Assembly: GCA_019095985.1 (NCBI GenBank)
Contig: JAGTTF010005952.1
Span: forward strand, 1-64,000
From: Streblospio benedicti
Taxonomy: Eukaryota; Annelida; Polychaeta; Spionida; Spionidae
Reading direction: 5' to 3'
Length of the DNA stretch: 64,000 bases
Part shown: one piece after another, positions 24,730 through 36,955 of the stretch
Layout of the letters: every line of letters begins with the position of its first letter
How positions within the stretch are numbered: position 1 is the stretch's first letter
The notes under the pieces: generated by a model
What the model saw: only the letters and a program-made list of their open reading frames with translations
Told to the model about the DNA's origin: nothing
Databases searched by the model: none
Program-made: the position numbers and the translations under genes

Positions 24730-25458
24730 GATATCATTACAGCAACGACACTCGTTGATTTTTCTCACTGATAAATTGCTGTGCATATGTGAGCCATAAA
24801 ACAAGCGCCCAGTAAGTAAAAAAATCAATATTTGTCAGTGACCAGTAGATGCAACCAGTAGATCTAGTAATAGTCTACAGTAGATCTATGTTGCTTTCCG
24901 ACGTAAAATACGTTGGTACGTCGTCAGTAAAATCAGACATAAGTACTAAAAGTACTTGTCTTTACTTGGTGTATTTCCGCCAAAGGGCATGAACTGAATA
25001 AAACTGTAAAGGATGTGATTTCTATGCAATCAGATGTGATTGTATAGAAGACAGTTAAGTGAAGTTTAAATTACCACACGATCCAAATTTGAATGTGGAA
25101 TCCAAATCAGGTGTGAAAGATTCTGGCAAACTGAACACAGTCATTAGGTGTGCAATGTATAATGAAATGTTACTTCAAGTTCAAATTTTTTAGCTATTGG
25201 ATCCTGATCTTAGCCCCATTACAGAGGTTTAAAACTAAGTGCACTGTCATTAATGTGTATCAAAATATGATATCAAAGATGTCTGTACATGTCTATATAT
25301 GTTTGAGCCGTGTGCTCGAGTGCAGACAACACCACTTGTTAACATGATTGTATTCTATTGAAGAATGCTACTGATCAGTATATATCCTCCATTTACAATG
25401 ACGTTTTTAACATATTTTGGTAATTAGTATCTCAAAATGTGTGATGTTTTTCTATTAG
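24730..25458. other. Intergenic or intronic stretch
   Basis: No gene or repeat could be supported, except that the last part (about 25350-25458) is homologous to about 32245-32358 in front of the second EGF exon. Confidence 0.5.
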
Positions 25459-25572
25459 CCTGCCTATCTTCCCCGTGCCAGAATGGTGGGACTTGTACCC
25501 CAAGTGACGACAGTTCCTCATACAGCTGCTCATGCGGGCCCCTCGTGACTGGCGACAACTGTGAGAACTCTG
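25459..25572 (+). CDS. EGF-like domain exon 1 of an EGF/C-type-lectin gene
   Basis: A 114-nt exon is bounded by CTATTAG and GTCAGT, with phase 1 at both ends, the usual symmetric EGF cassette. It encodes a complete EGF module with six cysteines: CLSSPCQNGGTCTPSDDSSS then YSCSCG and TGDNCEN. Such modules mediate extracellular protein binding; there is no Asp-x-Asp calcium-binding start. The matching exon at 32359 and the lectin exons at 34435 and 35086 all use phase 1 and the same strand, so a secreted or surface lectin with two EGF modules is inferred. The upstream signal-peptide exon is not seen in the window. Confidence 0.75.
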
Positions 25573-25587
25573 GTCAGTACACAACAA

Positions 25588-25998
25588 TTGTAGGAATTGA
25601 CCACGAGATTGGAGTGTCAATCGCAAAATTGAGCATACTCAATTTTGCGATTGACACAACAATTGAGTGGTCAATCACCATTCTATCATGACTAAAATCC
25701 ATTTTATTTTAAAATAAATCATATTATAACATTCAACATTCAAGTCAATTTCGTTTGTTTTGAGCGCGCGGAGACGTCAATTCCTACAGTTTTGAGCGCG
25801 CGGAGGCGTTAGTCTAAACTGTTGCTCTCCGCAACAACGAAACACGCCTTACTACGTCAGCGGCTGTATTGATATTGTGAGGAGTTTAGACTAACGCCGT
25901 GGTTTTTTTTGGGAGCGTGTTTTCCATCGCAAAATTGAGCACGGAGATTGACCAATCAGCGTGGGTTATTGGCGGTGATTTTTGCACGGAATGATAGA
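25588..25998. mobile_element. MITE-like insertion with perfect palindrome in intron
   Basis: Comparison with the duplicated intron after 32472 shows extra sequence here, between ACACAACAATTG and ATTATATATAC. It contains a perfect 20-bp stem with a 4-nt loop at 25614-25657 and further inverted pieces: GGAATTGACCA/TGACGTCAATTCC, GTTAGTCTAAAC/GTTTAGACTAAC and GAGCGCGCGGAG. Superfamily is unknown. Confidence 0.55.
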
Positions 25999-26255
25999 AT
26001 GTATTATATATACATGTATACATAAGAGTGCAAGTCACGTATTAAAAGAGAAACAACTGCCACTAAAGCTTGTATTGGGTGTCACAGTACACACTAGTGC
26101 CAGGTACTTAAACTGTAGGATTATTGATCTTGTATTACGTAGTTGTACTGTAGACTTCTTTATTGATTTTAATGAAATAGTTAGTAATGGTTTGTCAGTA
26201 TCAATCAACATGTGCTTTCTAAATTGTAAGTTATTTTATTATAGTTACTATGTTT

Positions 26256-29200
26256 TAGGGCTGTGACGGTTACGGCTAAACACTTAGGATATTTGGGATA
26301 AACACAACTTTATTAAACACAACTTTATTACAACAACGACGACAACTAATCAATAACAACTCGCCACGTCAACCAAACTACGGTGCATACAAAAGCGCAG
26401 AATACGGAATATAATTTTAACTAAACATTGGCGCAACACCTTTCTTCTCCACCTTGAGTGAACATGAAATGATAATGGTATCAATGAAAAGTAGGCAACT
26501 CAAACAAAATAATTACTATACCATGACATGAACTTTACAAACATGTGAACATTTACTCAAAATTAGGAACATTAATAATTACAAAACATGTTAACATTTA
26601 TTTACAAAACGTGTTAGAACCTAACATTTATTTTAAATTTATTTAAATTTAAGATTGGAAACATTAATAATTACAAACCGCAATCACTTTCATCCTTAAG
26701 CAAACAAAATGTAATGGATATGCAATTTAACAATTGCCAATCAATGTATACACGTGATCGCTGTTTATCCCTAGACAGCATTTTGATTGCTTATAAATCT
26801 GAACCTGGGATTGTCAACTTAAGTCCCAATCACCAGACTGCATCCATGCAGGTTGCCTACGTTGGCGTCTGCCAACTTCATCACAAGGCCGGTCAGCCTC
26901 GTCTTCCTCAGAAGTATTATATTCACTCTGGTTTGAGTCCTCGCTATCCGTTAATTGTTCATGTTCTTCATAACAACTACCATCAGCACACTGAGCACAG
27001 GAGGATGTGATCATATTAATCATATGATCTGCATCAAGTGCATAAAATGAACGATGAAATACTCTATGCAATTGAGATTTTGAGGGGTGCTGTAATCTTA
27101 AGTGAAGGGCCGTGAGCAGGCCAGGCAGAACTGAGCGAGGTATGACAATCAGGTCTCTTGTCCTCATAAATGGTTGTGACTTCTTCACTACTAATAACCC
27201 ATCTCTACTTAAAGTAGCCACATTGAGATATCTCTTCACATCAGACATTCTTTTACTTTTCTTCGATGGTCTGGTCCCTTGTGAAAGGTGTGCAAAAGTT
27301 CGTTTCAAAGCGCCACAATCTTGCTGTGAGCGCTTCCATGATGGTCTAGATGTAAATGGAGTCGGACATTTATTTTGCAGAATATCACCAACACTAACTG
27401 CCATAACTGTGCAGTCTGTAGAGTCTGAGATAAACTTACATATCTGGCACAAACGGTTGGAACATTCCATTGGGTGGCGTGATAAGTAGTCCGCTGGAAG
27501 ATTGGATGACCCAGAAATGTGCTGCATCGAGATGTTAAACCTGCTGAGGACTGATAGGAAAGTTGTGACTCGTGCGCTGGATGAGAATTGCCCTCTTTTT
27601 TCAAACTTCGAGAGCTTGAATGCATGGGCGAGAGTCTGTAAGTATCTGAGTTGTGACATCAGAATGTAATATGTAAGGACTCCAATGGTTGATTGCCGAG
27701 GCAATAGCCAATGCTTCCACTTCGCAGGGAAGCCACTTTTGTTGGTGAGTTTGCAACTTTGCAGAGTAGTATCCTCCCAGCAACATTTTAACTCCTCTCT
27801 TGATATACAAGACTGAGCCTACTCCTCCATCACGAACCGCACCATCATTAGTTATGATGAGTTGATCACTTGCTCTTGGGATGGTAATAGTTTTAGGGTT
27901 TTTGAGAGCTGCTTGAGCATCTGCAAATGCCGCAACAAGCTCCCTACTCCATTCCACATGCTGATGAGAGTCTTTACCTGCTACAGCTGCTTCCAGTGGA
28001 GACAAACGTGAAGAGTATTGAGGAATGCATGATTTGATGTGCTTGTATGCTCCGATCCAGGATCTGAGACCTTTAACAGTAGTTGGCTTTTCGCAGGATA
28101 CCAAGGGATTGATCTTGTGGGGGGAAACTTGAAGTCTTCCAGATGTCCAAACCCAGCCCAGTATGGTGGTGGTGACAGGACATATAACCGTTTTAGTTGG
28201 TGATAGACGCAAATTATTGAGAGAGAAAGCTTGAAGCACTCTCTTCCAGCTGTCCAATAGTTGTATAACAGAGTTGCCCCCTACATATAAATCATCTGCA
28301 AGCTTTACGACAACACCTTCACGTAACAGATCACCAAGAACCCTCGCCATTAAATTGTCCAAATGTTCTGTAGAACCCGGCATTCCCATTGCGGCCCGTG
28401 TGTATATTCTCAGGCCCCTATACGGTGTCATAACACCAAGATATTTCATAGACTTTTGTTTCATGGGCAGTTGGTAAAACTGTTTTGTCATATCAGTTTT
28501 AATAACATATTTCCATTGTGCTAATGCATGTATGACAACATCGCAAGATGTAGTTCTTGATGGTAGTGGTTTTGCGTAACTTGCTATACCATTGAACGCA
28601 GTCACTAGACGAGTTTTACCCCCTGGACTCTTTACTAAAAAGCTAGGCGACACGTGCTCAACTACAACATCATAGTCTTCAGGCTTAGCTAAAACACCTA
28701 GAGCTTCCAGTTCGTCCATTTTATCTTGTAATTCATCAAGGTCTTTTCTTGGGTACATGGGCTGTCTGCTTTTTTGTGGAGGTGGTTCTACAGGTCCCAT
28801 GTTGATACTAGCTCGAATTTTGCCTGATGCGTCATTATATTTCCCAATTTTAGAATCAAAAACACTATCATAATCAGCATGAAGCTTATGGAAGGCTCGC
28901 CTCTCATTATCAGAGAGTTGTGAACTAGGATCTACTGATATAGCAACATGAAATGGGGACTCTGCATGCTGTAAAGTTGGTAAAGTACTGGAGATGCCTT
29001 CACAACTGATATTGTCTCCTAAACCATCACATGTACTTCTTATCTGAGCAAGATGCTGGTGTTTCTTGAGCACAACAACTTCTGAAGTCTTATTAGTGAG
29101 GCGTACTGCCCCTGCTACTAGAGATGTTATGATGGGCTCAGGCCAGTTGCGTACACTACAGTCACTTCTAGGTTCAATAGCAACCTCTTCATCTTTCCTA

Positions 29201-31357
29201 AACCCCTCTGAAACAGGTATCTCTATGAAGTCACCGGGATGAAGAATAGAGTGTGAATTAGTCTTCAAAAGACAGGACTGGATGCGTCTAATTTGGGTTG
29301 AGTCCCCTTGATCCAATTGTATATTGTACTTCACTGGCTTTTTATCAATGTAAATGGTACTTGTAGGGAAGTCAATTACAATACCATTCGTTTTGAGAAA
29401 AGGTGTGCCACCAAGAATGTCACTGTCCAGGTCTTTAACTACCAAGGCTTCCATAAACAACTTTTTGTCCCCACGTGAAAAAGTTACCTGGACCTCTCCA
29501 CATGCTGTTAGTTTTGTGGTCCCATCTGCTTGACTAGCTGAATGACATGTAGGTTTTATGGGGATTTGTAACCGAATGGCTGTTGAATATCTGATCAGTG
29601 AGGATGTGGCACCTGAGTCACAAGTAATTGTAATCGGGAACTGGTTGTAGAAAGCTTTGAAGGTCGGAGAAGGGTTAGTCTCAATTCGGTTTATGATAGC
29701 ATTGTCCCAATCGCTGGGGTCCAACTCATCTTCATCATCCACATGGGTTGCCCTTATAGGGATCAGGCCTTTCTTATCTGCATTAGATAGAAAATCGCAT
29801 TCTGGTAGTGTGTGACCGAGGTAATTGCGTCCTTCAGCCTTGCATATGCGGCATGACTTCTGGCCTTGAGGCTTGAAAGTATAACTCTTGCGATCTGGAT
29901 GAAATTGCTTACCCCTATATGGGGTTGACATACTGCGCGATGATTTTTCTGGCCTTGATTGGGAGCGTGATATTGTGATTTCTGCAATTTCTTCTTCTAG
30001 TTTAGATCTTGCTGACTTGAACTCCTCATCTGCTTGTAGTTCTGCAAGAAAGGCATCAATATTATCACATATACTTGGCTGGAGATCAGCAAGTGATTTT
30101 TCTTGCAGCTGAAAAGCAAATGTTCTTTGGACCAAAGATGGTAGTCTCGGATGGATCAACTGCATCCACTGTAAAACGATTAACCTTTCTAGCGTTGGGC
30201 TAATTATTTCATTATCAGTGATTCTAGCGCCATGGTATGTCATGGTGGACTCCTTTGTCAAAAGAGTGTCTTGTATATGGGCAACAAGACGTTGATAGAG
30301 TCTTTCGGGCCTCTCCCCCTTCTCCCACTCAATTTCTGAGTACTTCATAAACTGTGACTCTGATTGTTTGAATCCGTAGTATTTTCTGATGAATTGCCAC
30401 ACACTGTCCAGTGAGGTAGAACTATTTATTATGTCATAAGAAAGGAAATGTGGTACGTATTGCGCAACAAAACCAAGCATATTTTCCAGATTGATCACTT
30501 TTTCTTCAGCTGATAAACCATTAGCACCTTCATCACTGACCAAACCCCTGTTTGGGTTATTGGGTGTTACTTTTTGCCATTCTGCACCAATAAATGGTGC
30601 ATAATCTTTGTTTCTCCTTATGTTGGCAATGATGATGTATTTCCAACTACCATATATGGTAAAGTTTACATCTTCTTCTAATTTCTCTGGCCTAGCTGGT
30701 TTTGCCATGATGATTAATATCAAAGTTTTATGAAAAAAATACCTGTGGTTACTGAAGGCTCAAACGTTCGTGTATGCGGCAAACGTTGTCACAACGGTTG
30801 TGTGCTGTAAATGTGTTCTTAAAATCCGACTTCACTATCCCAGAGGTAAGTTTAGATACTTGCTTTGATGTCCCAGTGGACTTCGAAATCTTACGGTTCT
30901 GATCGCACCGCTGGCACCACGACAATAAACTAAACACTTAGGATATTTGGGATAAAACACAACTTTATTAAACACAACTTTATTACAACAACGACGACAA
31001 CTAATCAATAACAACTCGCCACGTCAACCAAACTACGGTGCATACAAAAGCGCAGAATACGGAATATAATTTTAACCCGACACTTCCATACAACCTTGTA
31101 GATTTTAGCCTGTAACTAGCTAATATCATGGTCGATTGCTGACATTAGCCTAGCTTATTAGTTGTGTTCCTGATTGAAATAATTCACAAACAACATTAGA
31201 TATTTGATTGTTTTATCATCATAAGTTATGACCAATGCAAATAAAACGTGATGACTGAAGGCATACCACAATTCGGTTCATCGACCTTCCATTTTGTCAC
31301 CGGCACTTGCTCAAAACCTCCCCGACGTCGGTCATTTGTCTAACTGTCACAGCCCTA
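26256..31357. mobile_element. Small hAT-type MITE split by an LTR element
   Basis: The ends are TAGGGCTGTGACGGTTA at 26256-26272 and its near-perfect complement at 31341-31357. Flanking octamers are CTATGTTT (26248-26255) and CTTTGTTT (31358-31365), differing at one base, as for an old 8-bp hAT target duplication. Outside the nested LTR element only about 300 bp of MITE sequence remains. Confidence 0.65.
26276..31076 (-). mobile_element. LTR retrotransposon, gypsy-like order, broken
   Basis: The LTRs at 26276-26421 and 30930-31076 (about 146 bp) differ by a single length change by eye, so the insertion is recent. On the minus strand parts in order are: gag-like region, zinc knuckle (CRICKAEGRNYLGHTLPEC), protease (TCDSGATSSLI), reverse transcriptase (IKTDMTKQFYQLP, KLADDLYVGG), RNase H (ITNDGAVRDGGVGSVLY) and the N-terminal zinc part of integrase (HLRLQHPSKSQLHRVF, SCAQCA). 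PR-RT-RNase H-integrase order fits Ty3/gypsy or BEL-like families; exact family is uncertain. It looks broken in a few places. A purine-rich tract lies near the 3' LTR and a TGGTGCCAGCGG primer-site candidate next to the 5' LTR. Confidence 0.85.
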
Positions 31358-31559
31358 CTTTGTTTATTATAGATTTATAATGCATTAAACTATAATTATG
31401 AAATAAGTATTGTAGGATGAATATCCTTGTAATTAGAATTTAGACATTTGTATTCTGATTAATTTATTCCTTGATCTGTAGATTGACTTCTTCATTGTTC
31501 CAATAAATACAAGGAGTTTTCTTCATGAAGAAGTCAATAATTTAGAATAGTTAGCTCAG

Positions 31560-32220
31560 AGGACAAATAAGTATGCTTAGATAGAAACTACTTGATAGCA
31601 ACATTAAGATGTGGGCTTTTGCATTCAGAAAATTTCATTCATCCAAACAGAGCTAATAAACGAACTGTAGCAGTATAAATATCACACTATACATAAAATG
31701 GCATTTTTCGCTTAAATTGCATACAAATTTCATGCACATTTCCGTCATATTGAACCAGCATTCAACTCTAATATGTATATACTGGTAGATGTTGAATTGT
31801 TTTGTCACTTACAGATACAGTGGAACCTGCCCAAGTGGACACCTTTGTGTACTGTTTTAGGTGGATTTCGGGTACTTGAGAAAAGTAATGTAGTGGGACA
31901 AGGATGCCAATGACCTGGTGTGATAGTAGAGTCGGGAGCATGACAACAGTGAATTGCAACTGTAAATAAGTGTGTTTCACATGTGTAATGTAAATGTCTA
32001 GTTTATGGTTAGGATCAGACGAGTCTACATTCACACCAGCTCTTTGAGATCATCTTTGTAACAGTATATCTTTCTCCACTCTCTACTATAGCTCTGACGG
32101 AAACTTTATTCAATCCGGTATTCTTTGATACTGTGTTGGTGCACTCTCTACAGGAGGCTCAGTTTTTTTTTTTAATTTCTTAGAAAGGTGGTTCTATTGT
32201 ATTTTTCTTAAAAAAGTGGC
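31560..32220 (+). repeat. First copy of duplicated lectin-intron segment
   Basis: Sequence from CAGAGGACAAATAAGTATGC onward matches 32593-32870. Together with the EGF exon it belongs to a tandem duplication, now separated from its exon by the nested element at 26256-31357. It ends in a partial family-A SINE (31985-32095). Confidence 0.6.
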
Positions 32221-32358
32221 TCTTCTGTACTCAAAAAGAACACCACTGGTTAACAAGATTGTATTCTATTGAAGAATGCTATTTATCCTCCATTTGCAAT
32301 GACTTTTTTACATGTTTTGATAATTAGTTTCTAAAATTGTATGATGTTTTTCTATTAG

Positions 32359-32472
32359 CCTGCCTATCTTCCCCGTGCCAGAATGGTGGAACTTGCACCC
32401 CCGGCGCCGACAGTACATACAGCTGCTCATGCGGGTCCGAATACATTGGAGTCAACTGTGAGACCAGAGTTG
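32359..32472 (+). CDS. EGF-like domain exon 2 of the EGF/C-type-lectin gene
   Basis: A second 114-nt, phase-1 EGF exon, bounded by CTATTAG and GTCAGT, almost the same as the one at 25459. It encodes CLSSPCQNGGTCTPGADS, then YSCSCG and VNCETR. The first half is identical in protein, while the loop between cysteines 5 and 6 differs. Introns on both sides are also homologous to those around exon 1, so the two modules arose by a local tandem duplication. All six cysteines are kept. Confidence 0.75.
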
Positions 32473-32589
32473 GTCAGTACACAATGATTATAATATATAT
32501 AAGTGTATGTCAAGCATTAAAACTGCAACAAATGCCACTAAAGCTTGTATTGTGTGTCACAGTGCACACTAGTGCCAGATACTTAAACC

Positions 32590-32870
32590 TATGTTCAGAG
32601 GACAAATAAGTATGCTTAGGTAAGAACTACTTGATAGCAACATTATGATATGGGCTTTTTCATTCAAAAAATTCCATTCATCCAAGCAGAGCTAATAAAT
32701 GAACTGTAGCAGTATAAATATAACATTATATATAAAATTGTATTTTTTGCATACAAATTTTATGTGCATTTTCATCATATTGAACAAGCATTCATTTATT
32801 GACACTTACAGATACAGTGGACACCTTTGTATACTGTTTTATGTGGATTTTGTTTACAACATTCCTTATA
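32590..32870 (+). repeat. Second copy of duplicated lectin-intron segment
   Basis: Matches 31560-31850 at high similarity, including ACTACTTGATAGCAACATTA and TGAACTGTAGCAGTATAAAT. No coding function is seen. Confidence 0.6.
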
Positions 32871-32999
32871 TAAACAATACCATGAACTTATGTTGGTGGA
32901 CACTTGCCAAATGGTCATTTTGCTGGTAACTTACACAGTGGACATCTGCAGGAGAAACATTTGGCAAACATTTCTTATACTGCACTATTATTTACTGAC

Positions 33000-34402
33000 A
33001 TCCAGTGCTTCCATTGCTTTGTAGACAACATTGATTGATGTTATCAACATTTTTTATTTTATTTGTGTCATTGATGTTTCTGTGAACCACCTTTGTCTAA
33101 ATCACACTAATTATTTACAAGGGCTGCTTTCAGGTTTCACCAGCAATTTGATGTGTGGACCCCTTCTGCAAAATCCTGGATCTGCCACTGTGAACATGTT
33201 GCTGTATGCTCCCCGGGTGCTTGAGAAAAGGAATGTAGTGCAAAAAGGATGCCAATGACCTGGTGTGATTGTAGAGTTGCTAGAGCACAATAACAGTGCA
33301 TTGTGACTGTAGTGTACAAAAATGAGTGTTTCATATGTAAATGTAAATGTCTAGTTTATGGTAATAGGATCAGTTGAGTCTACATTCACACCAGGTCATT
33401 GGGAGCATCCTTGTCACACTATATCTTTCTTAACACTCTGGGGAGTATACAACACATTACTATCGTAATACTCCTGTCACTGACTTGTACCTAATTACCT
33501 AATTACTTATGTATGTGCCATGGCGCAGTGTGTAACTATTTAGAGATGAGTTTGCTCAACATCCACCACCAGACCAGGAATCAAACCCCCGACCTTCTGG
33601 TCACAAGTCCAACTCCCTCTCCACTCGGTCGCAGAAGCACACAGAGGTCATTTTGCTGATAGCACACACAATGGACATCTGCAGGAGAAACATTTGGCTA
33701 ATACTGTATTTACTGATCGCCAGTGCTTCCATTACTTTGTAGACAACATTGATGCTCTCACCATTCTGTTTTATTTGTGTCATTGATAATTTTTGTGGAC
33801 CACCATTGGAACCACTTTTGTCTAAATTACATTTATTATTTAGAAGGGCTGCTTTCAGGTTTCGCCAGCAATTTGATATGTGGATCCCTTCTGCAAAATC
33901 CTGGATCTGCCACTATAAACATGTTGTTGTATGCTCCCCGGGTGCTTGAGAAAAGGAATGTAGTGCAACAAGGATGCCAATGACCTGGTGTTATTGTAGA
34001 GTTCCTAGAGCATGACAACTGTGAATTATGATGGTAAAAATGCATGTGCACAAAAATGAATGTTTCATATGTGCGCTTAGTAAATGTAAATGTCTAGTTT
34101 AATATGGTTATAGGATGAGACGAGTCAACATTCACACCAGGTCATTGGGAGCATCCATGTAACACTATATCTTTCTCCACTCCCTGGGGAGTATACACCA
34201 CATTTCTACTGTAGCGCAGACATACTTATCAATCAACAATAGTGTTTGCTTGCCTCACCTGTACCTAATTAACGTGTACGTACCAAGGAGCAGTGTGTAA
34301 CTGTTTAGGGATGAACACCCACCACCAGACCCGACTGAGAATCAAACCCACGACCTTCTGGTCGCGAGTCCAACTCCCTAACCTCTCGGCCACAGAAGTA
34401 GT
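33000..34402. repeat. Two tandem units of about 0.7 kb, each with a SINE
   Basis: The units 33000-33640 and 33700-34402 share CAGTGCTTCCATT, GTAGACAACATTGAT, AAGGGCTGCTTTCAGGTTTC and GGTGCTTGAGAAAAGGAATG, and each ends in a family-A SINE in minus orientation (33338-33640 and 34078-34402; box B-like AATCAAACCC, head ACTCGGTCGCAG or TCTCGGCCACAG). A partial third unit is at 31800-32095. The SINE was inserted before the segment was duplicated. Confidence 0.7.
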
Positions 34403-34434
34403 ATGTCATTAAGTATGTGTTTGTGGTGTTTCAG

Positions 34435-34584
34435 AGTGGATCACACAGGGCGGTAGATCCTACTACGTCTCCGACACCGAGTGCACCTACTCCACCTGTC
34501 GCTCCATCTGCCAGAGACTCGGGGCCGACCTCATCACCATCGAGTCTGATGCTGAGCAGGAGTTTGCTGAGAGCATAGCCCCCG
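34435..34584 (+). CDS. C-type lectin domain, first exon
   Basis: A 150-nt exon between TTTCAG and GTGAGT, phase 1 at both ends. It encodes the N-terminal half of a C-type lectin domain: WITQGGRSYYVSDTECTYST, then CRSICQRLGADLITIES and EQEFAESIAP. These are the usual beta-1 and helix-1 signatures, with C of the first disulfide in the CRSIC segment and the LITIES strand. It follows the EGF exons in phase and strand. Carbohydrate binding would depend on the second exon. Confidence 0.8.
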
Positions 34585-35085
34585 GTGAGTCTCGCATGTT
34601 TATTACTTTACTAGAAAAAGTTGTCAAATCACCAACACTGCAATGTTTTTTTCATCTCACATTGATTACTGTATTTTAGTTACATCATGATAACAAATAA
34701 CTAACGGTGTGCAGTATATGAACTGTTTTATCTCTAAAATGTTGAATATGGTAATAACTATAGTGTATAAACTAAGCAAGTAGGTCACATATTAAAGACA
34801 TTCAAACATACTATGTGAATATACCGTATACGACCATCCAAGTGCCCACCCTCGTGTAACAGCCCTCCCCCCCTTTTTTAGAAAATTTCAATTTAACGGC
34901 CCTGGGCACTTGGATGGTCATTTATGGTATGTGGCATTTCATACAAAATTATGTATAATGTTTGCCACTTCATTATAACTGTTAATTAAAGATATGTCAA
35001 GACATGCATTAATACATGCCCGTGTATATCATGAAAATGTGTGTTGCTGTAAGATGTTTGTGACGCCGCCATGTTTGTGTTGTAG

Positions 35086-35317
35086 ATTCCTTCTGGCTGT
35101 CCATCTATGAGACAACGGGGACGGTGCCGGGCACGTGGGTCGTCAACCAGGACTCCAGCGAGGAGATAGCATACACCAACTGGCGCAGTGGTGATCCCAA
35201 CTGGATCAGTAATCAGTGGCCAGGACAGGTGTGCTGTCGCATCTCGTCCGTGGTACAGTACACATGGTGGGACACGTTCCGTGCACCAGCACTTACTATT
35301 ACATCTGCGAGAAGTAG
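35086..35317 (+). CDS. C-type lectin domain, terminal exon, frame offset near end
   Basis: The exon follows TTGTAG and encodes DSFWLSIYETTGTVPGTWVV, then AYTNWRSGDPNWISNQWPGQ, VCCRISS and YTWWDTF. NW..G.PN is the lectin-domain core, but the usual Glu-Pro-Asn sugar motif is replaced by DPN, so calcium-dependent sugar binding is doubtful. The expected C-terminal end, CTSTYYYICEK and stop (35282-35317), is present but one base out of frame with the WWDTF part, as if one base were missing at about 35270-35281. This could be a sequencing error, a polymorphism or a dead gene. EGF-lectin genes are usually multi-copy in such animals. Confidence 0.75.
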
Positions 35318-35394
35318 GCGCTTCTCCTCTCGCCGCGTCAATACACAAGCACATGGGGCCTCAGCTTTCATTGTCCTATGATGGCAATCAATTA

Positions 35395-35548
35395 CAGTAG
35401 AACCTCCAATTAAGACCACCTCTATAATGAGACCACCTCTATAGTATGACCACTTTTTTCGGTCCCAATCCTCCATATAAGGACCACGTCTCCATTGAGA
35501 CCACTTTAAGTTTGACCCACAAGTGGTCTTAATAAAGAGGTTCCACTG
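35395..35548. mobile_element. mariner-type MITE
   Basis: The ends are CAGTAGAACCTC and its near complement GAGGTTCCACTG, flanked by TA on both sides (35393-35394 and 35549-35550). The 154-bp body is built from repeated GACCAC / GTGGTC units. TA target duplication and this end sequence fit Tc1/mariner. Confidence 0.8.
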
Positions 35549-35924
35549 TAATTCAATATAATCATTGGGGATGAATTTATGTATTTTAATGGTAATGTTT
35601 TTGGAGAGTTTTATTGAAATTTGTAATGATGATGCAAAATTGCTGTTTCTTGGGTGGGTTTCTTTTCGGTGGGAATTCTTCCAAAAACCATTTGCTTGTG
35701 TATTGCACTTCTGCAGGTGTAATTATTTCAGCGAAAATTATTATACTAAAAGACATATTGACCCTGTGCATTATCTTTGAACCGTAAAAGTGTGTGAAAA
35801 TTTTATCATGGCGTTAATGTAAGATATAATTAAATTCGTGGTTTTGGTATGTGAACATTTAATATAGAATACTGTAAGTAGACTGTAAGCATACATTCAT
35901 ATTCAAATGCTGTGATAAAGTTAT

Positions 35925-36610
35925 TCAGTATACATGTAACTACAAATACCTTGGTTTATGGTTTAATGAATTTAATGATATGAGTTTTGCTGCAAAGGAA
36001 ATTGCAAAATCTGCAACCACAGCATTAGGGGTCATTATTTGTAAACATAAATCTCTTGGAGGGCTCTCATATACATGTTTTAAAAAGCTGTATGATACAG
36101 GTGTAGAATCTATATTGCGAAATGGTGCAGGAGTGTGGGGAAATAAAGAACACTGAATTTTAAGCTCTGTACAAAACAAAGCTGCAAGATATTTATTAGG
36201 TGTACAGAAGACCTGTTCAAATATAGCAGTAATGGGGGAGCTTGGATGGGGCTCATGGAATATAAAACAGTATACTTAAGTAGTTTGAATGTGGTTAAGG
36301 TTATCAAATATGGATCCTTCAAGATTAACCGGCAAAGTTTTTAAACATAATTGTACAAAAGCAATAATATGTAGAATGAAAAATTGGGAAAAAAAATATA
36401 ATGGACATATTTGAAGTTCATGACAAGCCATGGTTTTGTTTACGCAAATAAGAGTATTTCATGGCTCAAATTTGAAGCAGATAATGCGTGTTTGGTGGGT
36501 AAATATTCATTGTCACAAATAGAAGACACACCAGAATTTGAGACTAGAACCACAGTATTTACATACGAATATGGCAGTCAAACTCACACTCCCTTTTTAT
36601 GAAACTTGGC
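35925..36610 (+). mobile_element. LINE ORF2 C-terminal fragment
   Basis: Broken reading frames encode a reverse-transcriptase C-terminal region: YLGLWFNEFNDMSFAAKEIA, GLSYTCFKKLYDTGVE, RNGAGVWGNKEH, and VQNKAARYLLGVQKTC. This is the region after the polymerase domain of CR1/Jockey- or L1-like LINEs. It is 5'-truncated and has several stops. A related piece starts at 63871. Confidence 0.65.
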
Positions 36611-36955
36611 ACCTAAAGGCGCCCTCTGGCAATTTAAGGTATATTATATTGGGCGCTTATAAGGGGCCAGTGGCAGGAATAGGGTTAAATGGAAGATGTT
36701 TGTAGATAGGCCATAGCATGTAATAAACATTGAATGAACAATTTGAGCTGCTATATTGACCAATGAAGTATTCACTAGAACATCTGCTAAATTACCTCCT
36801 TTATATCATTCAATATCACCAGCAGGTCACCAGCCTGGCTACCATAGTGCAACACACATACGCATCGTGGAGCTGTATACGTACCAGTAGTCGTGCGCTT
36901 AAACAAAGGTACCAACAAGAACCCAAAATCCTCTGGAACTGCCTCTTACTTGCAG

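Noticed and set aside
26276-31076. DIRS-type element
   Set aside because: No tyrosine recombinase is seen, true direct LTRs are present, and an integrase zinc region is recognisable.
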